Shown one piece after another: positions 23,454 through 36,700 of a stretch of DNA of 64,000 bases (within the stretch, counting starts at the first letter, position 1; the number at the start of each line of letters is the position of its first letter). The notes below the pieces were generated by a model. That model saw only the letters and a program-made list of their open reading frames with translations, had not been told where the DNA came from and did no database searches. Position numbers and translations under genes: made by a program. Origin of the DNA: Branchiostoma lanceolatum (taxonomy: Eukaryota; Chordata; Leptocardii; Amphioxiformes; Branchiostomatidae); assembly GCF_035083965.1 (NCBI RefSeq), contig NC_089725.1:32050524-32114523 (forward strand), given 5' to 3'.

Positions 23454-24170
23454 GTTTTGAGTGGATGTTCTTTGCGTGGCTTTTTCTGTTTACCTTAATA
23501 CAATATTAACTAGAGTTCCACAAACACATTATCTTCGCCAAATAATCAAGGCTTATTACGGAAAGTGATTTATATTTACGTGCCTATCACCCCCTGCATA
23601 TTTGATCATGCACCATACCATTTGGACGTTATGATTGGGCGAATGAGTCCAGTTAAGATAGGGTTAAAAATCATTTGGTGGTACAGGACTAGTATATGTG
23701 TAGAGTGTGCTGATATATGTTATAACTGGTCATGAAAAAAATATGAGTATGTTGATATTATATGGGCCACAAAGGTTCGATATGGCAGTGTTGAAAGTTG
23801 AAAGTGATGATGAAATAGTACAGTCAATACATATGAATAGAATAAATCTGGCACGTTTTGAGGTGTTTCTAGTCAGGCTTTCTATTTTGTCCCTATTTCG
23901 TTATGTCGCCAACCGTGTTGAACAAAAATGCTTAAACTGAACGCGTCAAAAACCAGCAGGACCCACACCTCTGCTTGGAGAATAGTTTATTTATTTGACC
24001 TACATGTACGTTTATGCATCTGTTTACATGACCTGACACTGTCCCATCTCCCATCGAAAGGCAGTGGGTTAACAAACTTTCCTTATTAATTATGCAAATT
24101 AGCTCCTTATTTGCATAATTAGTCATTGATTATGTAAAGCACCATCCAAGCTCTGTACATACCAAACATC
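23454..24170. other. Intergenic DNA with a mobile-element remnant
   Basis: No gene. At 23865-23985, AGTCAGGCTTTCTATTTTGT ... ACCTCTGCTTGGAGAA matches the right part of the CCAAGCAGAGG element at 33927-34075 and is a truncated copy. Confidence 0.5.
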
Positions 24171-24179
24171 ACGACGATC

Positions 24180-24850
24180 TGTCGACCCATTCTCAAGTTA
24201 TTCATGTCCGAATGTCAAAACAAAAACACCCACTGCGGTTCTTAACAAGCCGCTAGGGGGCCAAAATTTACAGAACTTACTTTCTGTGGCATGAACTATC
24301 TACCACACAAAAATCATGACCATAGCACTTTCAGAAAATATGCCCCTAAATTTTGAAGCTCTGCTGCAGTACCTTTGGTACCCGCTAGAAGACCCATTAT
24401 CGAACTTGACCTTCCTTTCGGTAAATCCTACCCATCCACTAAATATCATAAGGATCCATCAACAGCTTCTTGAGTTATGTTGTCCACAAGAAAATTCACA
24501 TCCACACAAAGCCCGCTGCAGTACCGACGGAAAGTGCCAGGAGAACCATTTTTGAACTTGACCTCCGTTTTCACAACATCTACACACCTGCAAAAAATCA
24601 TGAAGATCCATCAACGTTTCCGTCACTTTTTTTGCCTACATACAAACACAAAAAATGCTAAGTCCGCTGCAGTACTATTGAAAAACGCAAGGTAAACCAT
24701 TTTCGAACTTGACCTTCCTTTACACAACCACTACACACCTACCAAAAATCATAAAGATTCATTGAAGTTTTCTTGAGTTATGCTCCTGACATACATTCAG
24801 ACCCACCCAACAGATTTTTCAACCGAAAACATAATCCTCTCCGAGTACAA
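24180..24850 (+). repeat. Degenerate ~151-bp tandem repeat
   Basis: The anchor (C/T)GAACTTGACCT(T/C)C recurs at 24401, 24553 and 24704. Each copy also has GCTGCAGTAC, a CACCTACCAAAAATCAT-like block, and TTCTTGAGTTATG. A weaker fourth copy lies upstream (about 24270). Frames within it are not genes. Confidence 0.75.
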
Positions 24851-26490
24851 GTACTCGGCGAAGATAACTAGTACTAACCACGGCGTTACCACAGTCAAAA
24901 CTGCCCAACAAAGACCGCACACGGGACCGATAAAATCCGGTCTATGTGGACAGGCGGTCACTACAGACATGATTGCTAATGCTTGTGGCAAAAGGAACAA
25001 TATCTAAGGGACCACTAACATTGGCCAGGCGTTATGTAAAAGTAGTCACTTGTACAGGTTTGACTGTACGTTATTCTTATCAATGATATAGTCACATAGG
25101 TAGTTTTAATTGTCGGGGGGGGGGGGGGGGGTTGCGCCCAAATCTCTTCAAAATATAGTGATAAGAGGAAAGGAGGGAGTATTCTGAAGGAGAGAGAAAT
25201 GTTCGAAAGATTGCGTGCAGTTCAGATAAGTAAAAATGGCGTAAAAACACTGGAAAAACAACAGAATCTAAAACTTACGTGTCCCTAAAGCACGGAAATT
25301 CATTGGGTGGTATAGTTTGTTTACTCGCATTAGTTGTTGTTGTTCTCGTGCCTACAAAACAGTCGACTCCAGTCAACAGCTACAAAAGCAAAACACTATA
25401 CTCCTCAAACTGAAGAAAAATAACTCTTCTAACACATGACGTAGCGCAACAAATTGGCGGAAACTTTGTGTGTTATAGGAATAACGCCAAACATGAAAAC
25501 ATCACACGTTACTAAGGACCCGGATCCAACTACTACAACAACATGGGGCCCGGCTCCTGTCAGGACGACTTTGTGACGACGTTAGTAAATGACGGTAAGG
25601 TTCAAAGGTTATCATAGTCCTGGTGATCTATCTCAGGTCCCTGGCACTTCCATGGTCACGTGGTTCTCTCGACTGTGACGTGATTCGTGACAACGCGTTA
25701 CCGTGTGATCTCCAAGCAGACGTCTGGTTCCTGGTCATTTTGTGCGTCACCGGTCGGGACAATTACCTATTCATTGGTGAAAATAGAAGTCGTTCCAAAA
25801 GGCGTCAGCTCATTGGTGGTATATCCTTATCTCATTTCGTCCCTCTGACGTATTCATGACGTATTTGATTTACGTCAGAGACGCTCCCAAGCACAAAACT
25901 GTTTGATGAACGAAAGACAAAAAGACTCTTGTTTAGCGTAAGAATGGCGCTGTCTTGTTCGCTGTTGTAAGGCAATACTTCATTTGTCAAAGATGTTGAT
26001 GGAGCAATAGGCTTCAAATTTGTTCTTTCTTAATACACATTTCGCTCAATTAAGCGGATCTCGCCAATCTAAATTCAGCGGTTTTCGCCAGTCTATGATC
26101 TATTTGAGGTAAAGTCGCTAGGGGGCCAAACGCTCTGGGAGCCAGGGGTAATCACAACATTGATGCTGAGTGATGCAGCTGCTGCCTTGCTAATACAGTT
26201 ATGTTTTTGGATTCAGAAAAATATCATCTGCAGAACAACTTGCCTCTGGAGTTGAGTCCCTCTTTATTTATTTTCGGCTTCCAGGTATCGTTCCTCGTTG
26301 ACAGAAAAACGGTTCGCACAGTCTAGATTACCACTCGTTGTTCATCACTAAACCGACTGACAGTGTGCCCCAGCGATTACTCGCACTGCGCACAGCACAC
26401 TAAAATGTTTCCATTTCAAGGGCGTGCGACGAGAACACTTGTGACTACACGAAAGTCTTTCTCCCATCGTCAAGCCGTGTATTTCTAAAG
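24851..26490. other. Intergenic region upstream of GPCR gene 2
   Basis: No coding signal recognised. A G tract lies at about 25116-25132. A solo end of the TCTCCAAGCAGA family occurs at 25708. The block 26300-26380 has a diverged relative at 26960-27030 (words ACAGTC, TTGTTCATC(A/G)CTAAACC, ACTGAC). Confidence 0.4.
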
Positions 26491-26494
26491 CATC

Positions 26495-26508
26495 GTGGCC
26501 ATGGCAAC
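26495..26508 (+). promoter_or_regulatory. RFX X-box motif
   Basis: GTGGCC-AT-GGCAAC fits the RFX consensus (GTNRCC, 0-3 nt spacer, RGYAAC). It lies 15 bp before a TATA-like CATAAATAG (26522-26530) and about 690 bp before the ATG of GPCR gene 2. RFX factors drive ciliary and sensory-neuron genes in animals; a role here is inference. Confidence 0.45.
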
Positions 26509-26521
26509 CGCGAGTGCTCTC

Positions 26522-26530
26522 CATAAATAG
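26522..26530 (+). promoter_or_regulatory. Candidate TATA box of GPCR gene 2
   Basis: CATAAATAG, with expected initiation near 26555 and a 5' UTR of about 630 nt if unspliced. Supported only by motif and position beside the X-box. Confidence 0.35.
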
Positions 26531-27183
26531 TCCTTGAGGAGCCTATTCACGTAATCGGGCAGATTGAAAAATGTACACACGGGGCATTCAGCAAACAGAT
26601 CCCGCAATAGTCCCTTTCTACAAGCATCACATTAATCAAGGACTTAACAAGGCGCGCCATGCCTTAAGCAAACCTTCTTTTGCCACCGCCTTTCTGATGG
26701 TTTTTGCACTAAATGTCAAAGGTCGGCGGACGTGGTGAGCGCACGCCGTAAATCGGTCATTATTTTCCGTTTACCGCTCACTAAGGCGGCCTGAGGGGGT
26801 GAAGACTTTGGACTGGACGGCAGGCTCCCGAACGGTTCGCTTACAAGAAGGCAGGTCTGACTCTACTACTGTATTTTCACATCGCTACAGTTGAAACATC
26901 CCTCGTTCCACTGCCTTAACGATGACCGGGCAGTTGCCATAAGGATGTCCTCGTTATCAGAAAGGCGGATCAAACAGTCGGGATTGCAACTTGTTCTTCA
27001 TCGCTAAACCAACTGACTGTTTACCAAACGCGCCTACTGCTGTCTCTATCGCGAAGCCGTCGAGAACCGACCGTTTATCGCTTCCCTGAGCCACAGGCAA
27101 ACATGCGGACCCACTGCCTCGTCGACATGGCATCTCTAAGTGACTTCTGATGAGGACGAGTATCTGGGGAACAAGCTGCAGCC

Positions 27184-27761
27184 ATGAGTGCCACTGCGTG
27201 GATGTTTTCCTCGTCGTCACAAGCTTCGCCGGGTTTCAACAGCGTCGAGCGGACGACGCCCTACGACGACGTCAACCCGTCAGCCTTCAACTACACGACG
27301 CTGTACGACGTCGTCCCGTCAGCTGAATACGTCAATTTCACGGTCTTTAACATCTCCTCAAACGGCAGCGTCACCACGCTGGGCCCGCCTCCACCCAACT
27401 CGTGCCCGGTCGGGTTCTTCTGCCGAGAATACAGGGACCTCGCACAGATCCTAGCCGTGCAGGTATTCTTCATCATCTTCTACGTCGCCATAATTTTCCT
27501 GGCAGTGGCGGGGAACGCCATGGTGCTGTGGACGGTCTGGACCAACAAGAAGCTGCGAACCGTGACGAACTACTTCATCATGAACCTGGCGGCGACGGAC
27601 CTGGTGGTGGGTCTGTTCGTGGCCGTGTTTAAGTTACTGGAGTTCGCCAGCCCCGTGGGCGTGGACGTGTTCAGCGTGCCCCTGTGCACGGTGCTCAACT
27701 TCCTCCAGCCCGTGTTCGTGGGGGCCAGCATGCTCACACTGGTGGCAGTGTCGTTTGAAAG
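27184..27761 (+). CDS. GPCR gene 2, exon 1: ectodomain to TM3
   Basis: The start ATG sits in GCAGCCATGAG. The frame is open through TM1-TM3 to the donor GAAAG|GTACGC, phase 2. Unlike GPCR gene 1, no introns separate the ectodomain, TM1 or TM2: three exons of gene 1 correspond to this one. Confidence 0.85.
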
Positions 27762-30700
27762 GTACGCTTTTAGTCTTCTTCTTGATATGAATGAAAGACC
27801 TTTATTGTACATTTATATGCTTAAACAAGCTAAGTACAGGTCATGGTGATAAGCAAAGGAATACATACAGTGGTGATAATATAACGTAATGAAATGTGAT
27901 ATCTTACTATGTCTAATAGGAGTTATCTATACTTGTCTACTATTTAAATGTTCTTGTCGCTTCTTAAGGCAATTGTAGATGTATGTAGATATATATATAC
28001 AGCAAAGGTCTGAGGGCCCTCTGTGGAATCAATCAATCCTTTCGTCAGGCCGATGCCACAATTTCTGTAAAAAACAAACTTTTTGACGTCTGTGTGAAAC
28101 CAATTTTGTTGTATGGTTCTGAAGTCTGGGGATCATTCAAAAGTCCAAATATGTACTGCATCTTTTGTACGTCCCGACGTTTAGCAGTGATTAGTTTACA
28201 TTTTCCTAGAAACTAGTATGAAACTCATTGCCACAAAGTACTGTAGGGACTTCCCCACCAGATAGCTTTAAACAATGCTTGCAGTTAGATATGCAAGGGT
28301 TCACAAGTCGTTCATATGACCAGCTACCATCCCGCGTACCTGCGAGGATTGTGTACTTCACAAAATGCAGTTATATCGGCTAAACGGGTACAGACGTTGG
28401 TTTGTTGCGAAGTAGGGCACTTATGCATACCAGCTATACATATACAGATTTTTTTTTAATTTACAGAAGCTGGTGTGTATATTGGCTATACAGATACTGA
28501 TACAGATTCTCGCATATAGGAATTATCTTTTGTCCATTTGGCTGACTGGACTGTCAATTATTTGGTGGACTCAAGTAGACAAACTCTGCCCGATAGGCCA
28601 GTCTTTAGATAATGGAGCAAGCGTCGAAGCTGACGTCATACCAAATGTCTTCGTTTTTGCTGTTTAAGTACTATTCCTGATACCGCAGTTTTCTCAGTTA
28701 GGTGGCCATGTCGGTTAAACGGCAGTTACCAGAACATGGTAGTGAAAACAGCTCTTCATCAGCAAAACATTCCAACCCCCTGCTACGGAGGCTAACAGTC
28801 TATTGGCGATTAGTTCTGAAATTCAGACAAAGGAAGGAATGTTTTTGTTTGCGTAACGCGTGTTTTACTAGAAGTATCTTTAACTAAAGAGAGTCTAAAA
28901 AAGGAACGGTTCTGGCTCCCAATGTTCTTTGAGAATAGAAAAGTGCAACAAATGGATTTCAAATACCTTCGAGCTCACCATGTGGTTAAGTCTGTTACAA
29001 TGGGGATTTCCACTGGGTAGTACCGACTATCAACCTGAGCAAAAGACTGCCAGCCTCTCCTGTTACCTACATCTAAATACCTCCATAATGATGAAGGTAT
29101 TGTTTGGGGTGTGTCTGTGTGTGTGTCTGTGTGTGTGTTTCCGGAGGTCAACATAACTTAAGGACCTCTGGATGGATTCTGATGATATTCGATACGTGGG
29201 TAGGTCTTTGAAAGACGAAGGTCAGGGTCAATTATGGGCCTCCTGACGGCTTTTCTTCGTTCCTTCGTTCTCAAGTTCATTGTGGAAACACACATACACG
29301 GACAGACAACGGCTATCAAGTAACAGCCACCGTGATGATTGGCTAAATCTGTCAGAGTCAGGCGACCTATAACCACGGGATGTCCCTGCAGCTGTACACG
29401 TAGCTCAGTTGGTAGTAGCCTCACAGTTGAGCTCCTGTTTCCAATAAGTCGGTAACTAGGAGACCCCGGTTTGAATCCGGGGAAAGGTATCCAGGTTGGA
29501 GCTGCATTCGTCTTTCGGAAGGGTCGCAAAATGGGGCTCCGTGATCGAGGGAGTGCCTACTTCTCTTGAACAGCCTCATTACTCAGATGGGGACTTACTG
29601 GTTGCCTTAGGGCACATCACTAAGGAATGTTCTCAATAAACTCAAGCTCAAACTATGAATCATAAATGTGAAACCTTATACATGACTGTAGTCACATATA
29701 CGGAATCAAATTTACCTGGTTACGTCTAGGTTGAACTTTCCAACACGGCGGACAGAACTTACGTCATAGTCACGTGAGTGCAAACACCATATATAGAGTC
29801 TGATGCTGACTAAGCACAAGTATGTCTGATCATGAGCTACGGTTCTCCAGAATGCCAAAAGAAACGCCAATATGGCAAGCAGAGATGCCATGCAATGCAC
29901 AGGATGGGTCTGTCTTCAGTGTACATCTAGTGCCTCACCTGGTTATGAGCCCTGCACACCTAACTCCAGGTCCGCGCTGTTCTTGTGCCCCTCAGGTTCA
30001 ACGCCATCTGCCGCCCGCTGGACACAAAGTTCACCAGCAAGAAGCGGATCGTCGCCATGTTGGTTGCCGTCTGGGTCGTTCCCATGGTGCTTTGCTCCCT
30101 CCAGCTGATTCCCGCGGCGTTCTTCCGGATGCGCCTGCGCAGTGAGCTGGGGACCATCACGCGGGCGCGATGTCTGGACGAGTGAGGGCCTCTTTATTCT
30201 CCTAGTAGCTAACTGGGCTAGCATGAAGGACCATCTACTGTCGCTTTATTTCCTAACACTGTAACTGGTCCTTAACCATAACCTTCACATAAGTACTAAC
30301 AATACTAAACCTACGCCCCGGGCACGCTGTCTAGCTGCGCGAGTAGCTAATCACGATACTTTACATTTCTAACTCTACATCATTGTTTTGGTTTCTTTTG
30401 GACGGGTTTTCAATAAAATGCAGAAGCAAGGATGGTTACCTTTAAGAAAAAAAAATTCCTTGGTAGGAGAGTATTCAACTAGAACCAGAGGGCGCCTCGA
30501 CTGATGTGGAATACACTCCAAACAATTTTCTATCATTTCTACTTACAATCAACTAGTTAACTCTTGATTGTTTTGACCTGCAGCATCCCCAACACCATCG
30601 GGGACCCGACGTGGTACCACGTGACGCTGTTCCTGGTGCTGTACGCCCTCCCCCTGCTGTTCATCAGCGTGGTGTGCGTGCGCATCGTGGTGCGCCTGCG

Positions 30701-33700
30701 CGCCATGGAGACGCCCGGCAGCCAGCTGGTCCGCGACAGGGACATGGCCAGGAAACGCGACAAGAACAAGAAGATGGTGAGATATTCTCGACTTTATCTT
30801 TGCTTAGACTCACCATGATTGTCTTTGCCAAGAGGCGTATGTTTTGGGTAGCGTTTGTGTGTATGTATGTTTTGTATATAATTTGCGAAGATAGTCTATG
30901 CTTGCCCCCACCCCCTCCATTGCATGCAAGAACAAGAGGTCTCTTTAACACCATTGACGTGATTAATTGATTTAACTTCAAGTGTCGTGATAGATACGGC
31001 CATCGACTTGTGTTGAATAAATGCAAGTCACTTTGAGAATTGCGCGGCCCTTTTAAAAATATATATGATACACATTAACCCTTTGCTGAAAACGGAAACC
31101 AGTCGGTTCACTCCTAGTGAAAAGTCAAGTATAGAAGAGAACAACAATTGTTGATAATGTAAGGCAGAACAGGTATGTTTCCCTTATTCTGCGTTGGTAT
31201 CGGGTGTTCTCGATGTTAAGAAAGACAGGACTCAGTGGTGCACACCATGCGCGTTTATTCCTCTTTTAACACACAGCAATGAAGATCAGAAAGGCATTAA
31301 CATTGATGATCACATTTGTCGCGAATCTATACGGGATCGGGTGGGAAAATCTTTAAAAGTTATCAGAAAGATTTTAGAGCAATCTGTAGCGTTACTGCTG
31401 TAACTGCCACTCGAGGAAATTTGTTGTAGTTTGGTAGTATTGCTGTAGCATTATAGCATGCACTTGGCCATCAATTACTACAAATGTAACAGTTAAAAGA
31501 TGCTACAAGTTCATGAAACTAGAACAGTTCAAATAGCAGGAGACCGTGTCTGCTAACAAACAGAGTGCGTCTTGCAAACGATAAAGCTCGGTTGCGTCAT
31601 GACGCATGCGCAGCACTGGATGACGTCTCGCCATTCTTCAGCCACTGTTACAGCAAGGGAGGTTCCTGGATACACGACAGCAGAAACCTAGGAGTTCAAC
31701 CGTGAATATTGTATTTCAATATCAACCGACCTTCGTGGTACATACATTAGATGTAGTTAAACAGTCGTAAAAAGGTGATGAAGAAAGATTTCGCCGTTTT
31801 CCTGACAATGCAGAAAAAATCATGCTGCATCTCAGTTTCACTGGGTTGGTAAGAAATGGCGCAGAACTGGCTTACAGGAATGAGATGGATTCAATACTTA
31901 GGAAAATTGTGCAAACTTGCCACCAAATTCACCAATTCAGATCCACATCCGCCCTCCTCTTCACATGTGGCACACCTGAGGAAACATGAACAACTAACGT
32001 TACTTCCCTCGTCTCCAGCTGATCACGACATACGGCGAGTCCTGCCCTTAATAACTTGCCTGAAAACTACTCGGCATGTAGTTTAGTATACGCAGTTTAT
32101 TGAGATACAAATATTTCAATTTCTACTGCGACATATACATACATACATGAACAAACACTGGTACACAGATACAAACAATTCCAAGGTCAAAATACATACA
32201 AATTACACATCAACAGTCTAATAATTCTATCAACCCTATATGTAATTGATTCTGATAACCCTACCACGGTCTTTAGTGGTAGGAATTCAGCATCAGTCCT
32301 AAACGTCTGTGTGTACATTGATAGCTCGATCAATAGATCATAGAGACCTGTATTCACACCTGCTCAAAGATCCCTTGGCAGGCGTGCTTCTGCGGCGTCA
32401 CCGTCAGCGTGAAGTCCCATTGGATCCGGGGCGACGGCTTGAAGCCCCCGGAAGCCCTCAGCGGGCATATGGCCGGGCTGGGCGTCGGCCTCGTCCGAAA
32501 TGACGGCCACCGCCACGACCAACAGGAGTAGGAGTTTCAGGTTCACCCCCATGGCTTCTCGACTCCAGACGGTTTTCTTAAAGAGCTTCAAAGACCGGCA
32601 GTTAATATACCTTTATCTCTTTAACCTTAAGTACTGTAGTGGCAGCTGTTGTAGATGTACGCCAGATTGCACTACTGTGCAGTGAGTGTGGTTACTTACT
32701 TAATGGACAAACGTATGTTCTAAAAGAAATTTTGTAACAATCTAGGTAGACCACTATACCTTCAGAGATTTACATTTAATTTTGACTACGTTTGTATAAA
32801 TGACAGCATGTGTTTTTTTGATGACGGATCTTTTCCGTCGGGTAAACATCGTTCGCACACCTTAGGGCCCTGTCACACTTGTGCGTATATTCAAGTGCGC
32901 ATGAGTTCCGCAGTAACATGTTTTTGGTTTAAGTATATTTTGCGGGGAGGAAGCTGTTTTCTATTTTGACCCATCGTTGTGTAGTCTGGTTATCAAACCA
33001 AGGAAATTACTTCTTCGGCTGAAAACTTAACCCCAATCAAAAACATGTTAATACGCAACTCATGCGGCTTGTATATATGCACAAGTGTGACAGGGGCTTT
33101 ACACTAATGAGAGGCAAACTTGCCCTGGAGTGTTTCAAGTGACCTTCGGAATCAGACACAACAATACATCCCAGACAGCGCCTGACATAGTTTTATGGGG
33201 AAAACATTTGCTGTTAGAACTGTCCAGGATACCTAGGGAGTGATTTTGTTGTCTTTGTTCATAAACAACGAGAGGGCCAAAACATGAACAAAGCATTTCT
33301 CCGGTAGCCTAACTGCTAGACTAGTTAGATCATAGGTCACAAATATTCCTAATGAGAGATCTTCCGATACCTGCAGCTTCATTTTGTGTTCTGACGGTCT
33401 GATATTTGCGCGGTCTTGTTTAGCTAGCTAGATGTCTCGGAGTTTACAAGGTCACTTCAAGGACAATTGGTCACTTGTATTTAAAAGTATCAATCACATG
33501 AGCAGGAAGAACGACCTCACAATTTACAATGTCAACAAACACACCAAAGAGTAACTACCACTCCCGCCACCAACATGTCACCTGACGCAAACTCAAGGTT
33601 GTAGGAATGGTCTTCTGGTACCGGTTGATCCAAAGAGTTAGGGTGCGTACGTGGCAAGGAGTGGATTATCATGTGATCTACAGACGTACGCGTCACAAGA

Positions 33701-36700
33701 CGGACCAGTGACGTGTTCGCAAAAACTCACCCAACCTGTTAGATGACTCACGAAAGGTCGGCGGGGTATCTGACATTCGTATCACGTGATAGGTAGATAA
33801 TTGAGGCATTTGACAGAGCCATTATCCTGGATAAGTGTCGCTGTCTATGCGTCTATGCGTCAGCAACGTAAACAAGAGAAAACTAGAAAAATTAAAGAGT
33901 TTGGAATACCGGCAATAGATTCTACTGTCCAAGCAGAGGCTGGGCTGGCTGGTTTTTGACATGTTTTTGGACGTTTTTGACAGGCTTTCTATGTTGTCCC
34001 GTTTTCTTTATGTCACCAGCCTACATTTTTTTTTAAAAGGCAAGAACTAGCCAGTCGAACCTCTGCTTGGGGAGAAAGTAGATTCCCCTTTATCTCCATC
34101 AAAGTAGTCTTGTTGTGTAAGCGCGCGTCAGAGTGTACGTGCAGCGGGCGTGTGACGGATACCAGAACACTGCTGTTTGTGCAGATAGCGTTTGCTCCCT
34201 CACCGTCGCCCGCACGAACAAGCTGCGTCTTCAACATTAATGTTCAGCGATTGAGTTTGACGAAACAAATACGGCCATGGACTTGAGTTGAATTAATGTA
34301 AGTTTCTTGAGAACTGCGTGGCCCTTTTTAAAGAATATGATATACAGATACCCTCTGCTGATACTAGAAGACAGTCTGTTGTCTCCGTTATAAACAGTCA
34401 AGTATAGAAGAGAGCAACACTAGTAACACTGCCAGTACACACAGAGCGCTACAGAAACAGCCCAATTCCATATCTAACTACTTTGCTAAATAACAGTATG
34501 TAGACAGGTGCATAAGTTGATAGGTGAATGAAAACCCCATCAAATTTTAATTCTTGTATTGTTATTGTATTGTTAAATGAGCATGTATTGTATCGACGAC
34601 CAAATACCAATGTAAAATGTTCAAGATTAGTAAGCAATACAAACGCTGAGATTATCCTATTGCTGTTAATCATATCAATAGAATTTAAAAAAAAAATACT
34701 TTTAATCTTTAAGGCCGTGAATTTTATGTATAGGATTTTACCCAGCTGTATATTAATCAATTGTATTGCCTACAGTCGATTTTTTTACTCATGTGAAAGG
34801 AGTGTGCAATTCAGCCTAAAGGCTGCGAAATGCTTCTGTGAAATAAACCATTATTATATTATTATTAGTGATCATGAGAGGCAGAACAAGTATGTTGTCC
34901 TCAGCCTGCGGTAATATCGGGCGTTTTTGACATAAAGAAAGACAGGACTCAGCGGTGCACACCATGCGCGTTTATTCCTCTTTAAACACCCAGCAATGAA
35001 GATCAGAAAGGCACTAACATTGATATCGAGTTAAGATCACATTTGTCGAGACTCTGAACGTGATCGAGTGGTGCCAAGCGAAAACGTACAAGTCATCAGA
35101 AGGCTTTTAAAGCAATCTGTAGCGTTACTGTCGTATCTGGCACATGGGAAGTATGTTGTAGCTTGGTAGTATTACTTTAGCATTATAGCATGCACTTGGC
35201 CATCATTTACTACAAATGTAACAGTTACGACTTTGCACATGTCTATATGCGCATGATCAGCCTTATCTTGTGCATACCGACTAGTCTGTTGTTCAACAAG
35301 CGTTAAATGTGATACAAACTGATAAAACTAAAACACTTCAAATAACAGGAGACTGTGTCTGTGGACAAACAGGGGGCTTCTGGCAATCTATAAAGCTCGA
35401 TTACGTCATGACCTTGATGAAGCATGCGCAGCACTGGATGACGTCACGCCATCCTTCAGGGGTTACAGCAATTTAAGCCATGTATCCGACAGCAGAGATT
35501 ACCTAAGGGGTTCAACAATATTGTATTTCAATATTAACCGACTTTCAAGGAACTTACATTAGACGTAGTTAAACAGTCGTAAAAAAGTGATGAAGAAAGA
35601 TTTCGCAGTTTTCTTGACAATGCAGAAAAAATTATGCTGCATCTCAGTTTCACTGAGTTGGTAAGAAATGGCGCAGAACTGGCTTACAGGAATGAGATGG
35701 ATTCAATACTTAGGAAAATTGTGCAAACGTACCGCCAAACATATCCACCCCCGCCTTGTTCCTCACCTGGGGCACACCTGGACAAACATGAACAACTAAC
35801 GTTACTTCCCTCATCTCTAGCTGATCACGACATAAGGCGAGTCCTGCCCTTGATAACTTGCCTGAAAACTACTCGGCATGTAGTTTAGTATTCGTAGTTT
35901 ATTGACATAGGGGGCTAATATTCCAGGGCTTGTACATTCATATATATGTCACAGTAGAGATTGGAATCCAGTAGGGTCTGGAATCCTTTTATTCTAGGAT
36001 CTGGAATCCTACTAGTAGGATTCCAGATCCTACTAGAAGAGATTGGGACCCTACTACTGAACTGGGATCTGAAATCAGAATATTAGAATTCCAATCTGTC
36101 CTAGGAGGATTCTACTGGATTCCAATCTCTACTGTGACTTATGCATAACGTTACATACATGAACAAACACAGATACAAACCATTCCAAGGTCAAAATACA
36201 TACAAATCACACATCAACAGTCTAAAGCCATTCGTCTTTCACAACCTTGATAGCATGGTCTTTAGTGGTAGGAATTTAGCATCAGTCCTACTCATCTGTG
36301 TGTGAACATTGATAGCTCGAACAATAGAGTCCTGCGTACACACCTGCTCCCAGGTCCCGCGGCTGGCGTGCTTCTGCGCGGTCGCCGTCAGCGTGACGTC
36401 CACGCCTATCGAGCAGGGCGTCGGCGTCGGCCGAAATGATGGCCACTGCTACGACCAACAGGAGTAGGAGTTTCAGGTTCGCCCCCATGTCTTCTCGACT
36501 CCAGACGGTTTTCTTAAAGAGTTTCAAAGACCGACAGTTGATATACCTTTATCTCTTTAACCTTGAGTACTGTAGTGGCAGCACATATTTTCTCAAACAC
36601 ACATTCCAACGATCTAGGTAGACCTTTATGTCACCAATATCCTTCATGGTATAACTGAGATTCACATTTGATGTTATTACTTTTACTACGCTTGGATAAA

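Larger units (their letters stand above)
27762..29995. other. Intron 1 of GPCR gene 2
   Basis: It contains a LINE relic (about 28030-28330), a tRNA-derived SINE (29394-29660) and a short GT-rich stretch (29113-29141). No further gene is recognised. Confidence 0.6.
30985..33895. repeat. Segmental duplication, copy A
   Basis: Direct tandem partner of 34258-37725. Matching ordered segments include TACGGCCATCGACTTG, GACAGGACTCAG(T/C)GGTGCACA, ATGCTGCATCTCAGTTTCAC, CGACATA(C/A)GGCGAGTCC, the microprotein gene, ACCAACATGTCACCTGAC and CAGCAAC(G/A)TAAACAAGAG. Both copies carry the antisense microprotein gene and about 1 kb of its upstream DNA. Confidence 0.85.

Noticed and set aside
29394..29480. 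tRNA gene at 29.4 kb
   Set aside because: A and B boxes are present, but the central part does not give a proper anticodon arm and a SINE body follows.
34449..34914. Overlapping 103- and 128-codon frames in copy B
   Set aside because: AT-rich insertion absent from copy A; residue composition matches random AT-rich DNA.
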